DNA of 64,000 nucleotides. Source: an uncultured Roseicyclus sp. GTDB taxonomy: Bacteria > Pseudomonadota > Alphaproteobacteria > Rhodobacterales > Rhodobacteraceae. Positions 1 through 7,478 of this stretch are shown in pieces. Numbering within the stretch: the first letter of the stretch is position 1; each line of letters begins with the position of its first letter. The stretch lies in assembly GCA_947500415.1 (NCBI GenBank), contig CANMRT010000002.1, forward strand, positions 806,001-870,000, read 5' to 3'. Under the pieces are notes generated by a model, which was given only the letters and a program-made list of their open reading frames with translations, had not been told where the DNA came from and did not search any database. Both the position numbers and the translations under genes were made by a program.

Positions 1-426
1 ACCGTGATTTTTGCCCACGGCGCTGCGGCACAGATGCAGCTTGATGAAACCTGTGTCGAGGTGGAGGGGTCAGAGACCTCCTGCGTCCATGCGGTCGCCT
101 GTATTGGAGACGATTTATTGCTGGTGGGCCAAGCGGTTGGCTGGGATCAGGGCCTATTGCAGGGCGAGTTGTCGTCTGGTGCGACCTGCACCGGGGTCTG
201 GAGCAATATCGAAAACCTCGCGAACTTCACCTGCGAGGATGGGATGACGGGGATCGTGACCTACTCGTTAAAGGACCCGGACACCAATGTCGCGGTCGGC
301 GCGGGGCAGACGATCGTTGGCCTGCCCATCAACGCATGGTCAGGCGCAGACCTTGCGGCCTACATCGCGCAGACAACTGGCGAGAGCGAACTGACATGCG
401 GCGCACATAGCGTCGCGCTCAACTAA
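1..426 (+). CDS. Secreted hypothetical protein, 5' end outside window
   Basis: The frame is open from the first base, so the start codon lies upstream of the window. The first residues (TVIFAHGAAAQ) look like the end of a Sec signal peptide with an Ala-X-Ala-type cleavage site. The mature part, about 130 residues, has six cysteines (in the segments DETC, ETSC, VAC, ATCTG, FTC and LTC), which suggests disulfide bonds in the periplasm or outside the cell. I recognise no family. Its last 8 bases overlap the end of the convergent DUF2459-type gene. Export is inferred; function is unknown. Confidence 0.6.
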   Translation, partial: TVIFAHGAAAQMQLDETCVEVEGSETSCVHAVACIGDDLLLVGQAVGWDQGLLQGELSSGATCTGVWSNIENLANFTCEDGMTGIVTYSLKDPDTNVAVGAGQTIVGLPINAWSGADLAAYIAQTTGESELTCGAHSVALN

Positions 427-1087
427 GCCCCGCCCGCCAAAGTGATAGTCGCAAGCTGTAGGGAGTGGGCGTCCAGATGCCCGCTTGCACGCCTGCCGTG
501 CGAAGCAACCGCCCAACCCAGGTGTTGCACGTCCGCAGGATGTGAAACCGTCCCTCCGCTTCCACAAACCCGTCCGTGGGCGTGAAACCCACGCCGGTGA
601 GCGGTGGTCCATTGGCCGTGGCGGCAATTGCTTCCAGCAACGCCTCGTATTGCGCGATGCTGAGGTGCAGGCGCGGATAGTCTGCCGACGCTGGGATCGG
701 CCCGGTCACATCCACGCGCAAGACGGAGGCATCTCCCATCACCGCACGCGCAGTCGCACCCAGCGTGATGTCCGCATAGGTGCCGGCCGTAGTGTAGAAC
801 TCCCGCGCGCCCCAACCGACAATGAAATGCTCGACGCGTCCGTCGCCCACCGGCACGCCCGCGCCTTCCGCAAACCCAAGCGCCGCGCGCGTTTCTTCGG
901 TGGCAGGCAACAAGAAATCGACGTGGATCGGCCCGAAGAGAAGACCGATTTCGACGTCATCGCCCTCAGCCACTTCGGCCACCTGCCCCGGGATCAATCC
1001 GCCGAGTGCCGCCACGCCGAGATACAGCACCAAAACGACAAAGACCGCCCCGAAGAGGCGGCCCATCCAACGCATCAGCCTGCGCAT
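419..1087 (-). CDS. DUF2459 / TIGR02117-type membrane-anchored protein
   Basis: About 222 residues. There is one N-terminal membrane segment (residues about 10-32, hydrophobic after [10 protein letters not shown]), followed by a globular exported domain. The pattern VDFLLP, then FIVGWGAREFYTT near the middle and RTCNTWVGRLLR near the end resembles the TIGR02117/DUF2459 family, whose function is unknown. A GTG three bases upstream (1090) overlaps the stop of the upstream zinc-finger gene as GTGA; the ATG at 1087 is equally plausible and is used here. It probably lies in one transcription unit with the zinc-finger gene. Confidence 0.7.
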   Translation of the reverse strand: MRRLMRWMGRLFGAVFVVLVLYLGVAALGGLIPGQVAEVAEGDDVEIGLLFGPIHVDFLLPATEETRAALGFAEGAGVPVGDGRVEHFIVGWGAREFYTTAGTYADITLGATARAVMGDASVLRVDVTGPIPASADYPRLHLSIAQYEALLEAIAATANGPPLTGVGFTPTDGFVEAEGRFHILRTCNTWVGRLLRTAGVQAGIWTPTPYSLRLSLWRAGLS

Positions 1088-1269
1088 CACTTGGCCTTAT
1101 CGGCGAAATCCTGATGGATGAATTTCTTGTCGCAATAGCCGCATTCGACTTCACCGGTCACGCGGCTCAGCGACAGCCAGACACGAGGATGGCCCAAGGC
1201 GCCCTCGCCCCCATCACAGGCGACGCGCCATTGGCTTACAACTTCGGTCTCAGGGGCGTCGATGCTCAT
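1087..1269 (-). CDS. CHCC-type zinc-finger protein
   Basis: This is a 60-residue protein of the small CHCC zinc-finger family, which is related to the zinc-binding domain of mitochondrial complex I subunit NDUFS6. The ligand pattern is visible as VAC, then GHP, then CGYC followed by DKKFIHQ. The normal bacterial length is 55-75 residues, so it looks complete. Its stop overlaps the start region of the DUF2459-type gene. A role in respiratory complex I is suggested only by family resemblance. Confidence 0.75.
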   Translation of the reverse strand: MSIDAPETEVVSQWRVACDGGEGALGHPRVWLSLSRVTGEVECGYCDKKFIHQDFADKAK

Positions 1270-1351
1270 CGTTTTGGTCCTTCCAGCGCTAGCGCTTCTC
1301 TATCGCACCTCGCCCAAACCCCGGCAAGAGGCATAGCTGAAACGGCGCGCC

Positions 1352-1732
1352 TCAGGCCTTGGCCAACATGCGGCCCAACGGACGCCCACCAAGGATATGC
1401 ATGTGGTAATGCGGTACTTCCTGCACGCCCGCCTCGCCTGCATTCGAAATAGTCCGGTAACCGCCCCCGCCCTCGCCGGGTGAAACCTCCAGCTCGGCGC
1501 AGATCTTGGCCGCAACCCGGTGGAAATCGGCGATCTCGGCGTCGCTGGCCTCGGCTGCGAAATGATCGAAGCACACATAGGCGCCCTTGGGGATCACCAG
1601 CACATGGACCGGGGCCTGTGGGTAGAGGTCGGCGAAGGCCAGCGTGTGGTCCGTTTCGGCCACGGTTTTGTTGGGAATTTCGCCGCGCAGGATACGGGCG
1701 AAGATGTTCTGGTCGTCGTAGGTGTAAGCCAT
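1352..1732 (-). CDS. hinT: HIT-family purine nucleotide phosphoramidase (HinT-like)
   Basis: 126 residues, the usual length for bacterial HinT. The histidine triad HYHMHIL lies at residues about 108-114 and supplies the nucleophile for hydrolysis of AMP-lysine or adenylate conjugates. The N-terminal NIFARILRGEIPNK and the LVIPKGAY segment are typical of the family. It is cytosolic. It lies 11 bases downstream of the glycosyltransferase gene on the same strand, so the two are probably cotranscribed, although no functional link is obvious. Confidence 0.88.
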   Translation of the reverse strand: MAYTYDDQNIFARILRGEIPNKTVAETDHTLAFADLYPQAPVHVLVIPKGAYVCFDHFAAEASDAEIADFHRVAAKICAELEVSPGEGGGGYRTISNAGEAGVQEVPHYHMHILGGRPLGRMLAKA

Positions 1733-1743
1733 GATAGCCCCCG

Positions 1744-3321
1744 TCAGTCGGCGAAGAGGTGTTGGGTTTCGGCCAGCTCATGGGCCCGGTTCGGGTCGGC
1801 CCCGAAGAATTCCGCAAGGACCGCGCCGTTCTCTTCGGGCGATTTACCCTCTTTCAAGCGCCAATGCTGTTTGAATTCGGCCTCGCGGATCGCAGTTTGC
1901 TCGTCCAGGAATTCGTGGCGCAGGGTGGGCAGCATCCGCTGGATCACCTCGCCCGGCGTGTCTTCGGTGGCAAGGCCCACGCGATGGGCGTGGCCCACGA
2001 GGTATTGGTCGTCGAAGTGGCACTGCAACTCAAGAATGCGGGCATTGGCGCGGTCTGACATGAAGTCGCGCATCAGGTCGAGGTTCGCGGGATCAAGGCA
2101 GATTATGAGCTGCTCGGTCCCGTAGTAGTCGAACAGCATCCGCATCAGCGCGCGGCGGTGGCGGTTGCGCTTTTCCAGGGTCCGTTCAATGCCGCCCAAA
2201 TGCGGGACGCGGCAGCCAGCCTCATCAAAGAGGTATTCGATGCCCTTGATGTCGAGCTTTTCGGAGGACGCCTTCAGCAATCGCTTGGCGACGTGCCATT
2301 TCTTGCAGACGAGCATGTAAAGGTCGCGGTCGGCACCCAGGGTGCTTTCGCGTTCCCAAAAGCGGGTGCCGAAGCGTTTGCCGACCCGGCCCCGGCCCGT
2401 GAGGAAAGCGTGGAGCTTCGGCCCCTCCTTCGAGGTGGCGAAATCCTTGCGGTCGGAATTCCACAGCGCGCCCAAGCGTTTCTTGAGCAGGTCCGCTTCG
2501 GGCGAGATTTTGCGGGCGAACAGATAATCCTGTGAAATCAACAGGTCATACTGGTCGTTGTAGAAGGTCACGGGCATCCCGTAGTCGCTGAACATCTTGA
2601 AGGTCAGCGTGCGGCTTTCAATCTCCCGTGTGGGCACGAGGTGGCGTACGAGAGTTTGAAAGAATGTCTCGTCCGGGATCCAGGTGGTCTTGAAGAAGCG
2701 GATCACATCCGGGCGTTCCTTACAGAAATCGAGGATCGCTTGAACGGTGTTACGCCGCAGGCACCACCATTGGCTGCCGATCATGACCTGGATGTCTTCG
2801 GGGATCTTGCGTTCCATCCGCAGGCGGCGCTGCAGGTTGAAAGAGGTGTAGAACAGCCATTTGCGTTGGCGTTCGTTGAACCAGTGGCGGTAGAACAGAC
2901 GCTCACCTTTGAAGCCGGTTTTGATCCAGTCGGAGTTGAAGAAATCAAAGCTTTCGACGTAATCGACGTCGCGGTCGTCGAGGAATTTGTGCGCGTAGGT
3001 CGCCGATTTGACCGAGGCGCAATCGCCCGACAGCATGTAGAAATGCGTGGCCTTCGGAAACGCTTCAACCGCCGCTTCGACCGCATGAAGGGTGGCTTGG
3101 CACAAAGACCACTCCCCCCAGCCGCATTTGATGCGCTTGGTTGCGAAGGTCACACCGGCATTGTCTTTGAGTGCTTCGGTGATCGCGGCAAAGTCCGCAG
3201 CCTTCGCGCGCGCATCGAAATGGATCGAGACATAGTCGCCCGTCGCCGTCAGACGCTCAGCCTGATGGATGATGCTTGGCGCATCTTTGTGACACAGGAG
3301 AATGAAGGCGATTTTTGCCAT
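1744..3321 (-). CDS. GT14-like (Core-2/I-branching type) glycosyltransferase with C-terminal extension
   Basis: 525 residues. The N-terminal part (about 1-300) begins MAKIAFILLCHKDAP and continues with VSIHFDARA and HFYMLSGDCASVKS, the pattern of GT14 beta-1,6-N-acetylglucosaminyltransferase-like enzymes. WIPDETFFQTLV near residue 220 fits the same fold. The remaining ~200 residues resemble an extension found in rhodobacterial homologues (the DUF5928 type, from memory). No signal peptide or membrane segment is visible, so it is probably a cytosolic or peripheral enzyme acting on surface polysaccharide precursors. It is divergent from a sulfotransferase gene. The substrate is unknown. Confidence 0.75.
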   Translation of the reverse strand: MAKIAFILLCHKDAPSIIHQAERLTATGDYVSIHFDARAKAADFAAITEALKDNAGVTFATKRIKCGWGEWSLCQATLHAVEAAVEAFPKATHFYMLSGDCASVKSATYAHKFLDDRDVDYVESFDFFNSDWIKTGFKGERLFYRHWFNERQRKWLFYTSFNLQRRLRMERKIPEDIQVMIGSQWWCLRRNTVQAILDFCKERPDVIRFFKTTWIPDETFFQTLVRHLVPTREIESRTLTFKMFSDYGMPVTFYNDQYDLLISQDYLFARKISPEADLLKKRLGALWNSDRKDFATSKEGPKLHAFLTGRGRVGKRFGTRFWERESTLGADRDLYMLVCKKWHVAKRLLKASSEKLDIKGIEYLFDEAGCRVPHLGGIERTLEKRNRHRRALMRMLFDYYGTEQLIICLDPANLDLMRDFMSDRANARILELQCHFDDQYLVGHAHRVGLATEDTPGEVIQRMLPTLRHEFLDEQTAIREAEFKQHWRLKEGKSPEENGAVLAEFFGADPNRAHELAETQHLFAD

Positions 3322-3380
3322 GCTCGAAACATTTGCCCTTGGTTGAGGCTTATTATCCCTTCTTTAATGAATAATGTGCG

Positions 3381-3408
3381 TTGATGCGACACCATTTCTT
3401 TGTATTTT
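3381..3408 (+). promoter_or_regulatory. Possible sigma-70 promoter of the sulfotransferase gene
   Basis: A TTGATG -35-like hexamer and a TATTTT -10-like hexamer are separated by 16 bases, in an AT-rich 141-bp divergent region. The promoter would lie about 55 bases before the preferred ATG at 3463. This is motif reading only. Confidence 0.35.
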
Positions 3409-3462
3409 GTGAACGTTAAGACCCGGTGCATAAGTCCGGGCGTTAGTGAAGGTGACGAGCAA

Positions 3463-4281
3463 ATGGGTTTCCCAGGCACCTGGATGACGACGAGTGAAAG
3501 CATGGTGTACCGTGTGGTGCCCAAATGCGCCTGCTCGACGATCGGCCAGATCATGTATTACACCGATAATGGTGAGTTTTTCGACGGCGACATCCACGAC
3601 GCAAAGGGCGGGATGCACAAATGGGCCTTCGATGACAGCCAGCCGGTGATCGAAACCAACGTGAAGGCGCACAAGAGCTTTGCCTTCACGTGCGTGCGCA
3701 ATCCTTACACGCGGATCCTGTCGAGCTTTTTCGACAAGATCTGTGGCATCCAGCGCAATGGGAAACGGTATCGCGGCAACCTAGTGCCACTTTTGATCCA
3801 GAAATACGGGATCGAAGTGGGCGGCGAAGATGGCAAGGGAGAGTTTGACCAGATCGCCAGCTTCCGCAGGTTCCTTCTGTTCACCCGCGACACCATTCGC
3901 TGGCGGCGTCCGATGGACCCGGACATCCACTGGTCGGCGATGTCTGGCCATGTCTCGACCTTCATTGTGAACGGTGGAAAATACGACCGCATCTTCTGGA
4001 CGGAGAGCTTTAACGACGGTATGCAAAGCGTTCTGGAATCAACAGAAAACGCCAATCCGATCAAGCTGAAGGATGTGCCGCGTTTCAATGAATCTGAGGG
4101 GCACGGCCCCAAGCGTTTGCACCCGGTTGAGGATTACTTCGACGATCTGTCGATGCATCTGATCTATGAAATCTACAAGCGGGATTTCGAGCTGTTCAAA
4201 TACGATTTCGAGAACCCGGGCAACAAGATGCCTATCGGCGAAATCGACCTGGACGAGGTTCATGCCAAACTGGGTGACTAG
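3463..4281 (+). CDS. Sulfotransferase family protein
   Basis: 272 residues from the ATG at 3463, which has GAAGG ten bases upstream; the frame extends 21 codons further up without a ribosome site. The PAPS-binding elements of carbohydrate sulfotransferases are visible: VVPKCACSTIG near residue 18 (5'-phosphosulfate loop) and FTCVRNPYTRILSSFFDK near residue 70 (3'-phosphate binding). It should transfer sulfate from PAPS to a glycan or similar acceptor. Its end overlaps the next gene by 20 bases, implying translational coupling with the GH18 protein. Acceptor unknown. Confidence 0.82.
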   Translation: MGFPGTWMTTSESMVYRVVPKCACSTIGQIMYYTDNGEFFDGDIHDAKGGMHKWAFDDSQPVIETNVKAHKSFAFTCVRNPYTRILSSFFDKICGIQRNGKRYRGNLVPLLIQKYGIEVGGEDGKGEFDQIASFRRFLLFTRDTIRWRRPMDPDIHWSAMSGHVSTFIVNGGKYDRIFWTESFNDGMQSVLESTENANPIKLKDVPRFNESEGHGPKRLHPVEDYFDDLSMHLIYEIYKRDFELFKYDFENPGNKMPIGEIDLDEVHAKLGD

Positions 4282-5212
4282 CCTCGTCGCCATGCTCCTG
4301 TGCACGACGGGCGCGGCGGCTGAGCCGCGCTACGTCATCTACTACGGCTCTCCTGCTACACCGCTTTTGCATGCGGCATCTGCCCACTACACCCACGTCA
4401 ACATCGCCTTCACGACGGTTGCACCCGTCCCCGCTGACGCACCCATCGTTCTGGTCGAGCCCGATTTCATGGACGGTCAGTGGGGCGACGTGGCCGCGCT
4501 GCAGACGAGCGGCCAGATCGTCATGCTGTCGTTCGGGGGCGGGGCGATGGACGAGGCCGCCTGGGCGTCCCTGGTGGGGCGCGAAGCCGAACTCGCGGAG
4601 GCATTGGCGGCCTGTGTCGCATTGCGAGGCCTTAATGGGATCGACATTGATTTCGAGATCTCGGCCTCGCTAACCGGGCAATCTAGCCGCCCTTTCGACG
4701 GCGTGGCCTTTCTGATTGCACTGACGGAGGCCCTGCGTGCGGTCCTGCCAGAAGAAATGTCCATCAGTCATTCGCCGCAAGCCCCCTACCTTAGCCAGCG
4801 CTGGAACGATGCGCCTTACCTGCAAGTGATGGAGGCGGTGGGCGATCAGATCGATTGGCTGCTTGTGCAGTACTACAACAACCCCGGCTTTGATGCGCCA
4901 TTGGCCGAGCAGATCATCGGTGTGGCGGATGACCCGGTCGACAGCTCCGTCGCGGGCATGATCTCAGGCGCTGGTGGGTTTGCGATACCCGGCGATCAGA
5001 TCGTGGTGGGCCTGCCAGTTTACCATGCGGATGCGTCCAACGGGCATTTGCCGCCTGAAACCGTTCGCTCGGACATCCTGCTGCCCCTGATTGCGCAATA
5101 TGACGACCAGTTCGGCGGGTTGATGGGATGGCAGTATTCGGACCTGACTGACGACCATCGCTATTGGAACGAGCAGATGGTGGCAGGCACAATCATGGGG
5201 CCGCCGGAGTAA
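4262..5212 (+). CDS. Secreted glycoside hydrolase family 18 (chitinase-like) protein
   Basis: 316 residues from the ATG at 4262, chosen because it gives a signal peptide (MPNWVTSLVAMLLCTTGAAA, then EPRYVIYYGS). The GH18 hallmark DxDxE is present as GIDIDFE (about residues 126-132), with Glu132 as the predicted acid/base. A beta-strand segment LVQYYNNPGF and the C-terminal GGLMGWQYSDL, carrying the conserved Trp, also fit. It should hydrolyse beta-1,4-linked N-acetylhexosamine polymers in the periplasm or outside. It overlaps the sulfotransferase gene by 20 bases, suggesting modification and trimming of the same glycan. Confidence 0.85.
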   Translation: MPNWVTSLVAMLLCTTGAAAEPRYVIYYGSPATPLLHAASAHYTHVNIAFTTVAPVPADAPIVLVEPDFMDGQWGDVAALQTSGQIVMLSFGGGAMDEAAWASLVGREAELAEALAACVALRGLNGIDIDFEISASLTGQSSRPFDGVAFLIALTEALRAVLPEEMSISHSPQAPYLSQRWNDAPYLQVMEAVGDQIDWLLVQYYNNPGFDAPLAEQIIGVADDPVDSSVAGMISGAGGFAIPGDQIVVGLPVYHADASNGHLPPETVRSDILLPLIAQYDDQFGGLMGWQYSDLTDDHRYWNEQMVAGTIMGPPE

Positions 5213-5431
5213 CGGGCATTCCGCTGCGTCGATTCGAGCTACGCCGGTGAGCCATCGGCGCGAGAGCGTGTCCTGAGGGGGTATGGGCGGTAAACTGCTG
5301 ATTTTGCGTTGCCCATAAGCCTCAACCCCCCGGTGATTGCAGCCCTCTTGGGGCCACTTGCGTTGATCGTAGCGGGCCATGCCGTTAGCGTTCGCGAGCG
5401 ACAGACGTTTATTAGTAGCGAGGAATTTTCC

Positions 5432-6661
5432 ATGTTGCGTGCCACTATTTTGGCATCGGCGGCGACGCTGGCCCTTTTGGCCGCGCCCGCTTCGGCGCAA
5501 TCTGCAGATCTTGAGGCGCAGCGGCAGGCCGTGTTCCAGCAAATGCTGGCCGATCCCGCCAACCGCAGCCTGATGCAGCAATACGCCCAACTCTCCGTGC
5601 AAATGCGCGATTTTGAGGCCGCGGCCGCGACGCTTGAGCGTTTGGTCGACCTGGAACCTACGAACACCGCCGCGCGGGTTGAATTGGCCATCGCCTACTT
5701 CGCGCTCGGCTCCTATGACGTGGCGCAATATCACCTTGCCGCTGCCCAAGCCTCTGGCGCGCTCAGCCCGGCTGATGCGGCCCGCGTGGCGCGCTATCAG
5801 GCGGAAAGCGAAGAACGCGGTGACGGAACCGAGTTGGACGGTCGGATTGAGGCCGGTTTGGCGTGGCCTGCAGAGAGCGGCGACACCGGCACTTTCTTCA
5901 ACGCCAACCTCGACTATCGGTTCGATCTAGGCGACGCGAATGTGACGATGTGGGTGACGGAGTTTGCCTATTCGAACTACACGCCCGATACCGGTAGCCT
6001 GAATGCACGGCAAAGCGCGCGATTGCGCACGGGCCCGGAATTCCGCATCTCTGGCGACGCTTACGGGCCGCGCCTGCAACCCTATGTTGAGTTTGAGTGG
6101 CTGGACCGCGACCCGACCCTGTCGATCAGCTACACCTCGGTGGCGGTTGGTGCGGCCTACCAAAACCCGATCAACGAACGCTTCACGGCCTATGCCGACC
6201 TGCAATTCGGGCGCGCATCGGCGACAGAGCCCGCAGACGTTGATTTCGAATTTCACGAAGCCTCGCTTGGCCTGACCTACCGTCCGTCCCGCGACACCCG
6301 TTTCCGCCTATCCGGTTGGGTCGAGGAATTGCGTGAGGTTGACGTGGCCAACCCCTTCACGACTGGAATTGCCGGCGTACGGCTGAGCGCACAACACGCG
6401 TTCAACCCCGATTTCAATGTGCTGCCGAACCGTTGGGTTGCCGGCGGGTTTGTTGAAATTGAACAGATCGACCGCGAAAACACTTTTACAATGACCGAGA
6501 TCGAGGAACAATCGTATGGCGCGTTCCTTCGGGCTTTCGTCTTCGAAGATATTTACGTTGAGACCGCCTGGGCGCAGGTGATGCAGGACGCGACAACGTC
6601 CGGCGTCACGACCTCTTCCGAGGAAAGCGTCGTTTCCGTCCAACTTGGTTGGGAGTTTTAA
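5432..6661 (+). CDS. TPR protein with C-terminal outer-membrane beta-barrel (Slam/PgaA-like architecture)
   Basis: 409 residues from ATG 5432 (GAGGA upstream), giving the signal peptide MLRATILASAATLALLAAPASA. Residues about 25-135 are helical repeats of TPR type (DFEAAAATLERLVDLEPTN, VELAIAYFALGSYDVAQYHL). From about residue 145 on the sequence alternates polar and aromatic residues as beta strands, and it ends in SVQLGWEF, a terminal Phe typical of outer-membrane barrels. The layout matches surface-lipoprotein-assembly-modifier or exopolysaccharide porin proteins. The fecR-like gene follows after 2 bases, so they form an operon. Cargo is unknown. Confidence 0.72.
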   Translation: MLRATILASAATLALLAAPASAQSADLEAQRQAVFQQMLADPANRSLMQQYAQLSVQMRDFEAAAATLERLVDLEPTNTAARVELAIAYFALGSYDVAQYHLAAAQASGALSPADAARVARYQAESEERGDGTELDGRIEAGLAWPAESGDTGTFFNANLDYRFDLGDANVTMWVTEFAYSNYTPDTGSLNARQSARLRTGPEFRISGDAYGPRLQPYVEFEWLDRDPTLSISYTSVAVGAAYQNPINERFTAYADLQFGRASATEPADVDFEFHEASLGLTYRPSRDTRFRLSGWVEELREVDVANPFTTGIAGVRLSAQHAFNPDFNVLPNRWVAGGFVEIEQIDRENTFTMTEIEEQSYGAFLRAFVFEDIYVETAWAQVMQDATTSGVTTSSEESVVSVQLGWEF

Positions 6662-6663
6662 GG

Positions 6664-7464
6664 ATGTCATTCAAACCATTCATGCTGTGCGCAGCAGCGG
6701 CAATTGCGCTGGCGCTGCCCGCTGCGGCCCAGAACATCGGCACCGTCGCCAGTCAGGAGCCGACCTTGCGCGGCACGCCGCCGGGGGGTGGCACCCGCGC
6801 GCTGAGCCTTGGGACGGGTGTTGTGCAAGATGAACGCATCGCCTCTTCTGCTTCGGGGCGCGGTCAGATCCTGTTCATCGACCAAACCACGCTGAGCCTG
6901 GCGCCGAATACGACGATCGTTCTGGACCAGTTCGTTTTCAACCCCGGTGGCGGCGGCCAGTTGGGGTTGCAGATGACCGAAGGCGCGTTGCGCTTCATCG
7001 GTGGCTCGCTGAGCCGCGATCAGGAGGCCACGGTCGCTACGCCAACGGCCACGATCGGTATCCGCGGTTCTTCCGCGCTAGTGATCCGGGCGCGCGGTGA
7101 AACAATCACGATCTTTCTGGCCGGTGAACGGCTGTGCCTGACCAACCAGGGCGGCCAGCAATTCTGCACCAGCCGCCGGGGCGGTGTTCTGACCGAAGAT
7201 GGCTATGTCGGGCGCCTGAACCCCGCCTTTCTTGCCCGCGCGCTGGAGCTGATCGACGGCATCCCACGCGGCGGCGGTGGATCGGGCCTGGGGTCGGGCG
7301 TGAACAGTCCGAACCCCTCGGATCGCGGGCCAGTTTCGACCACGGGCGAAGAGTTCGACCGGGATATTTTCGACGATGATTTCACCTTTGATGATCTGGT
7401 CGAATGGCTGCCGGAGGATCCGCCAACTGGCTTCATAGGCTGTACCAATCCAGCCAGCTGCTGA
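6664..7464 (+). CDS. Secreted FecR-domain protein
   Basis: 266 residues with signal peptide MSFKPFMLCAAAAIALALPAAAQ. The FecR domain covers about residues 55-165 (LFIDQTTLSLAPNTTIVLDQF, then TEGALRFIGGSL and TPTATIGIRGSSALV). The C-terminus is glycine-rich and then acidic (FDRDIFDDDFTFDDLVEWLPEDPP). Unlike true FecR there is no membrane segment or sigma-factor partner, so it is a stand-alone periplasmic or surface protein of the type found beside CHASE2 cyclases. It starts 2 bases after the barrel gene's stop and is followed by an intrinsic terminator. Confidence 0.8.
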   Translation: MSFKPFMLCAAAAIALALPAAAQNIGTVASQEPTLRGTPPGGGTRALSLGTGVVQDERIASSASGRGQILFIDQTTLSLAPNTTIVLDQFVFNPGGGGQLGLQMTEGALRFIGGSLSRDQEATVATPTATIGIRGSSALVIRARGETITIFLAGERLCLTNQGGQQFCTSRRGGVLTEDGYVGRLNPAFLARALELIDGIPRGGGGSGLGSGVNSPNPSDRGPVSTTGEEFDRDIFDDDFTFDDLVEWLPEDPPTGFIGCTNPASC

Positions 7465-7478
7465 TTGCAAACAAGTGT

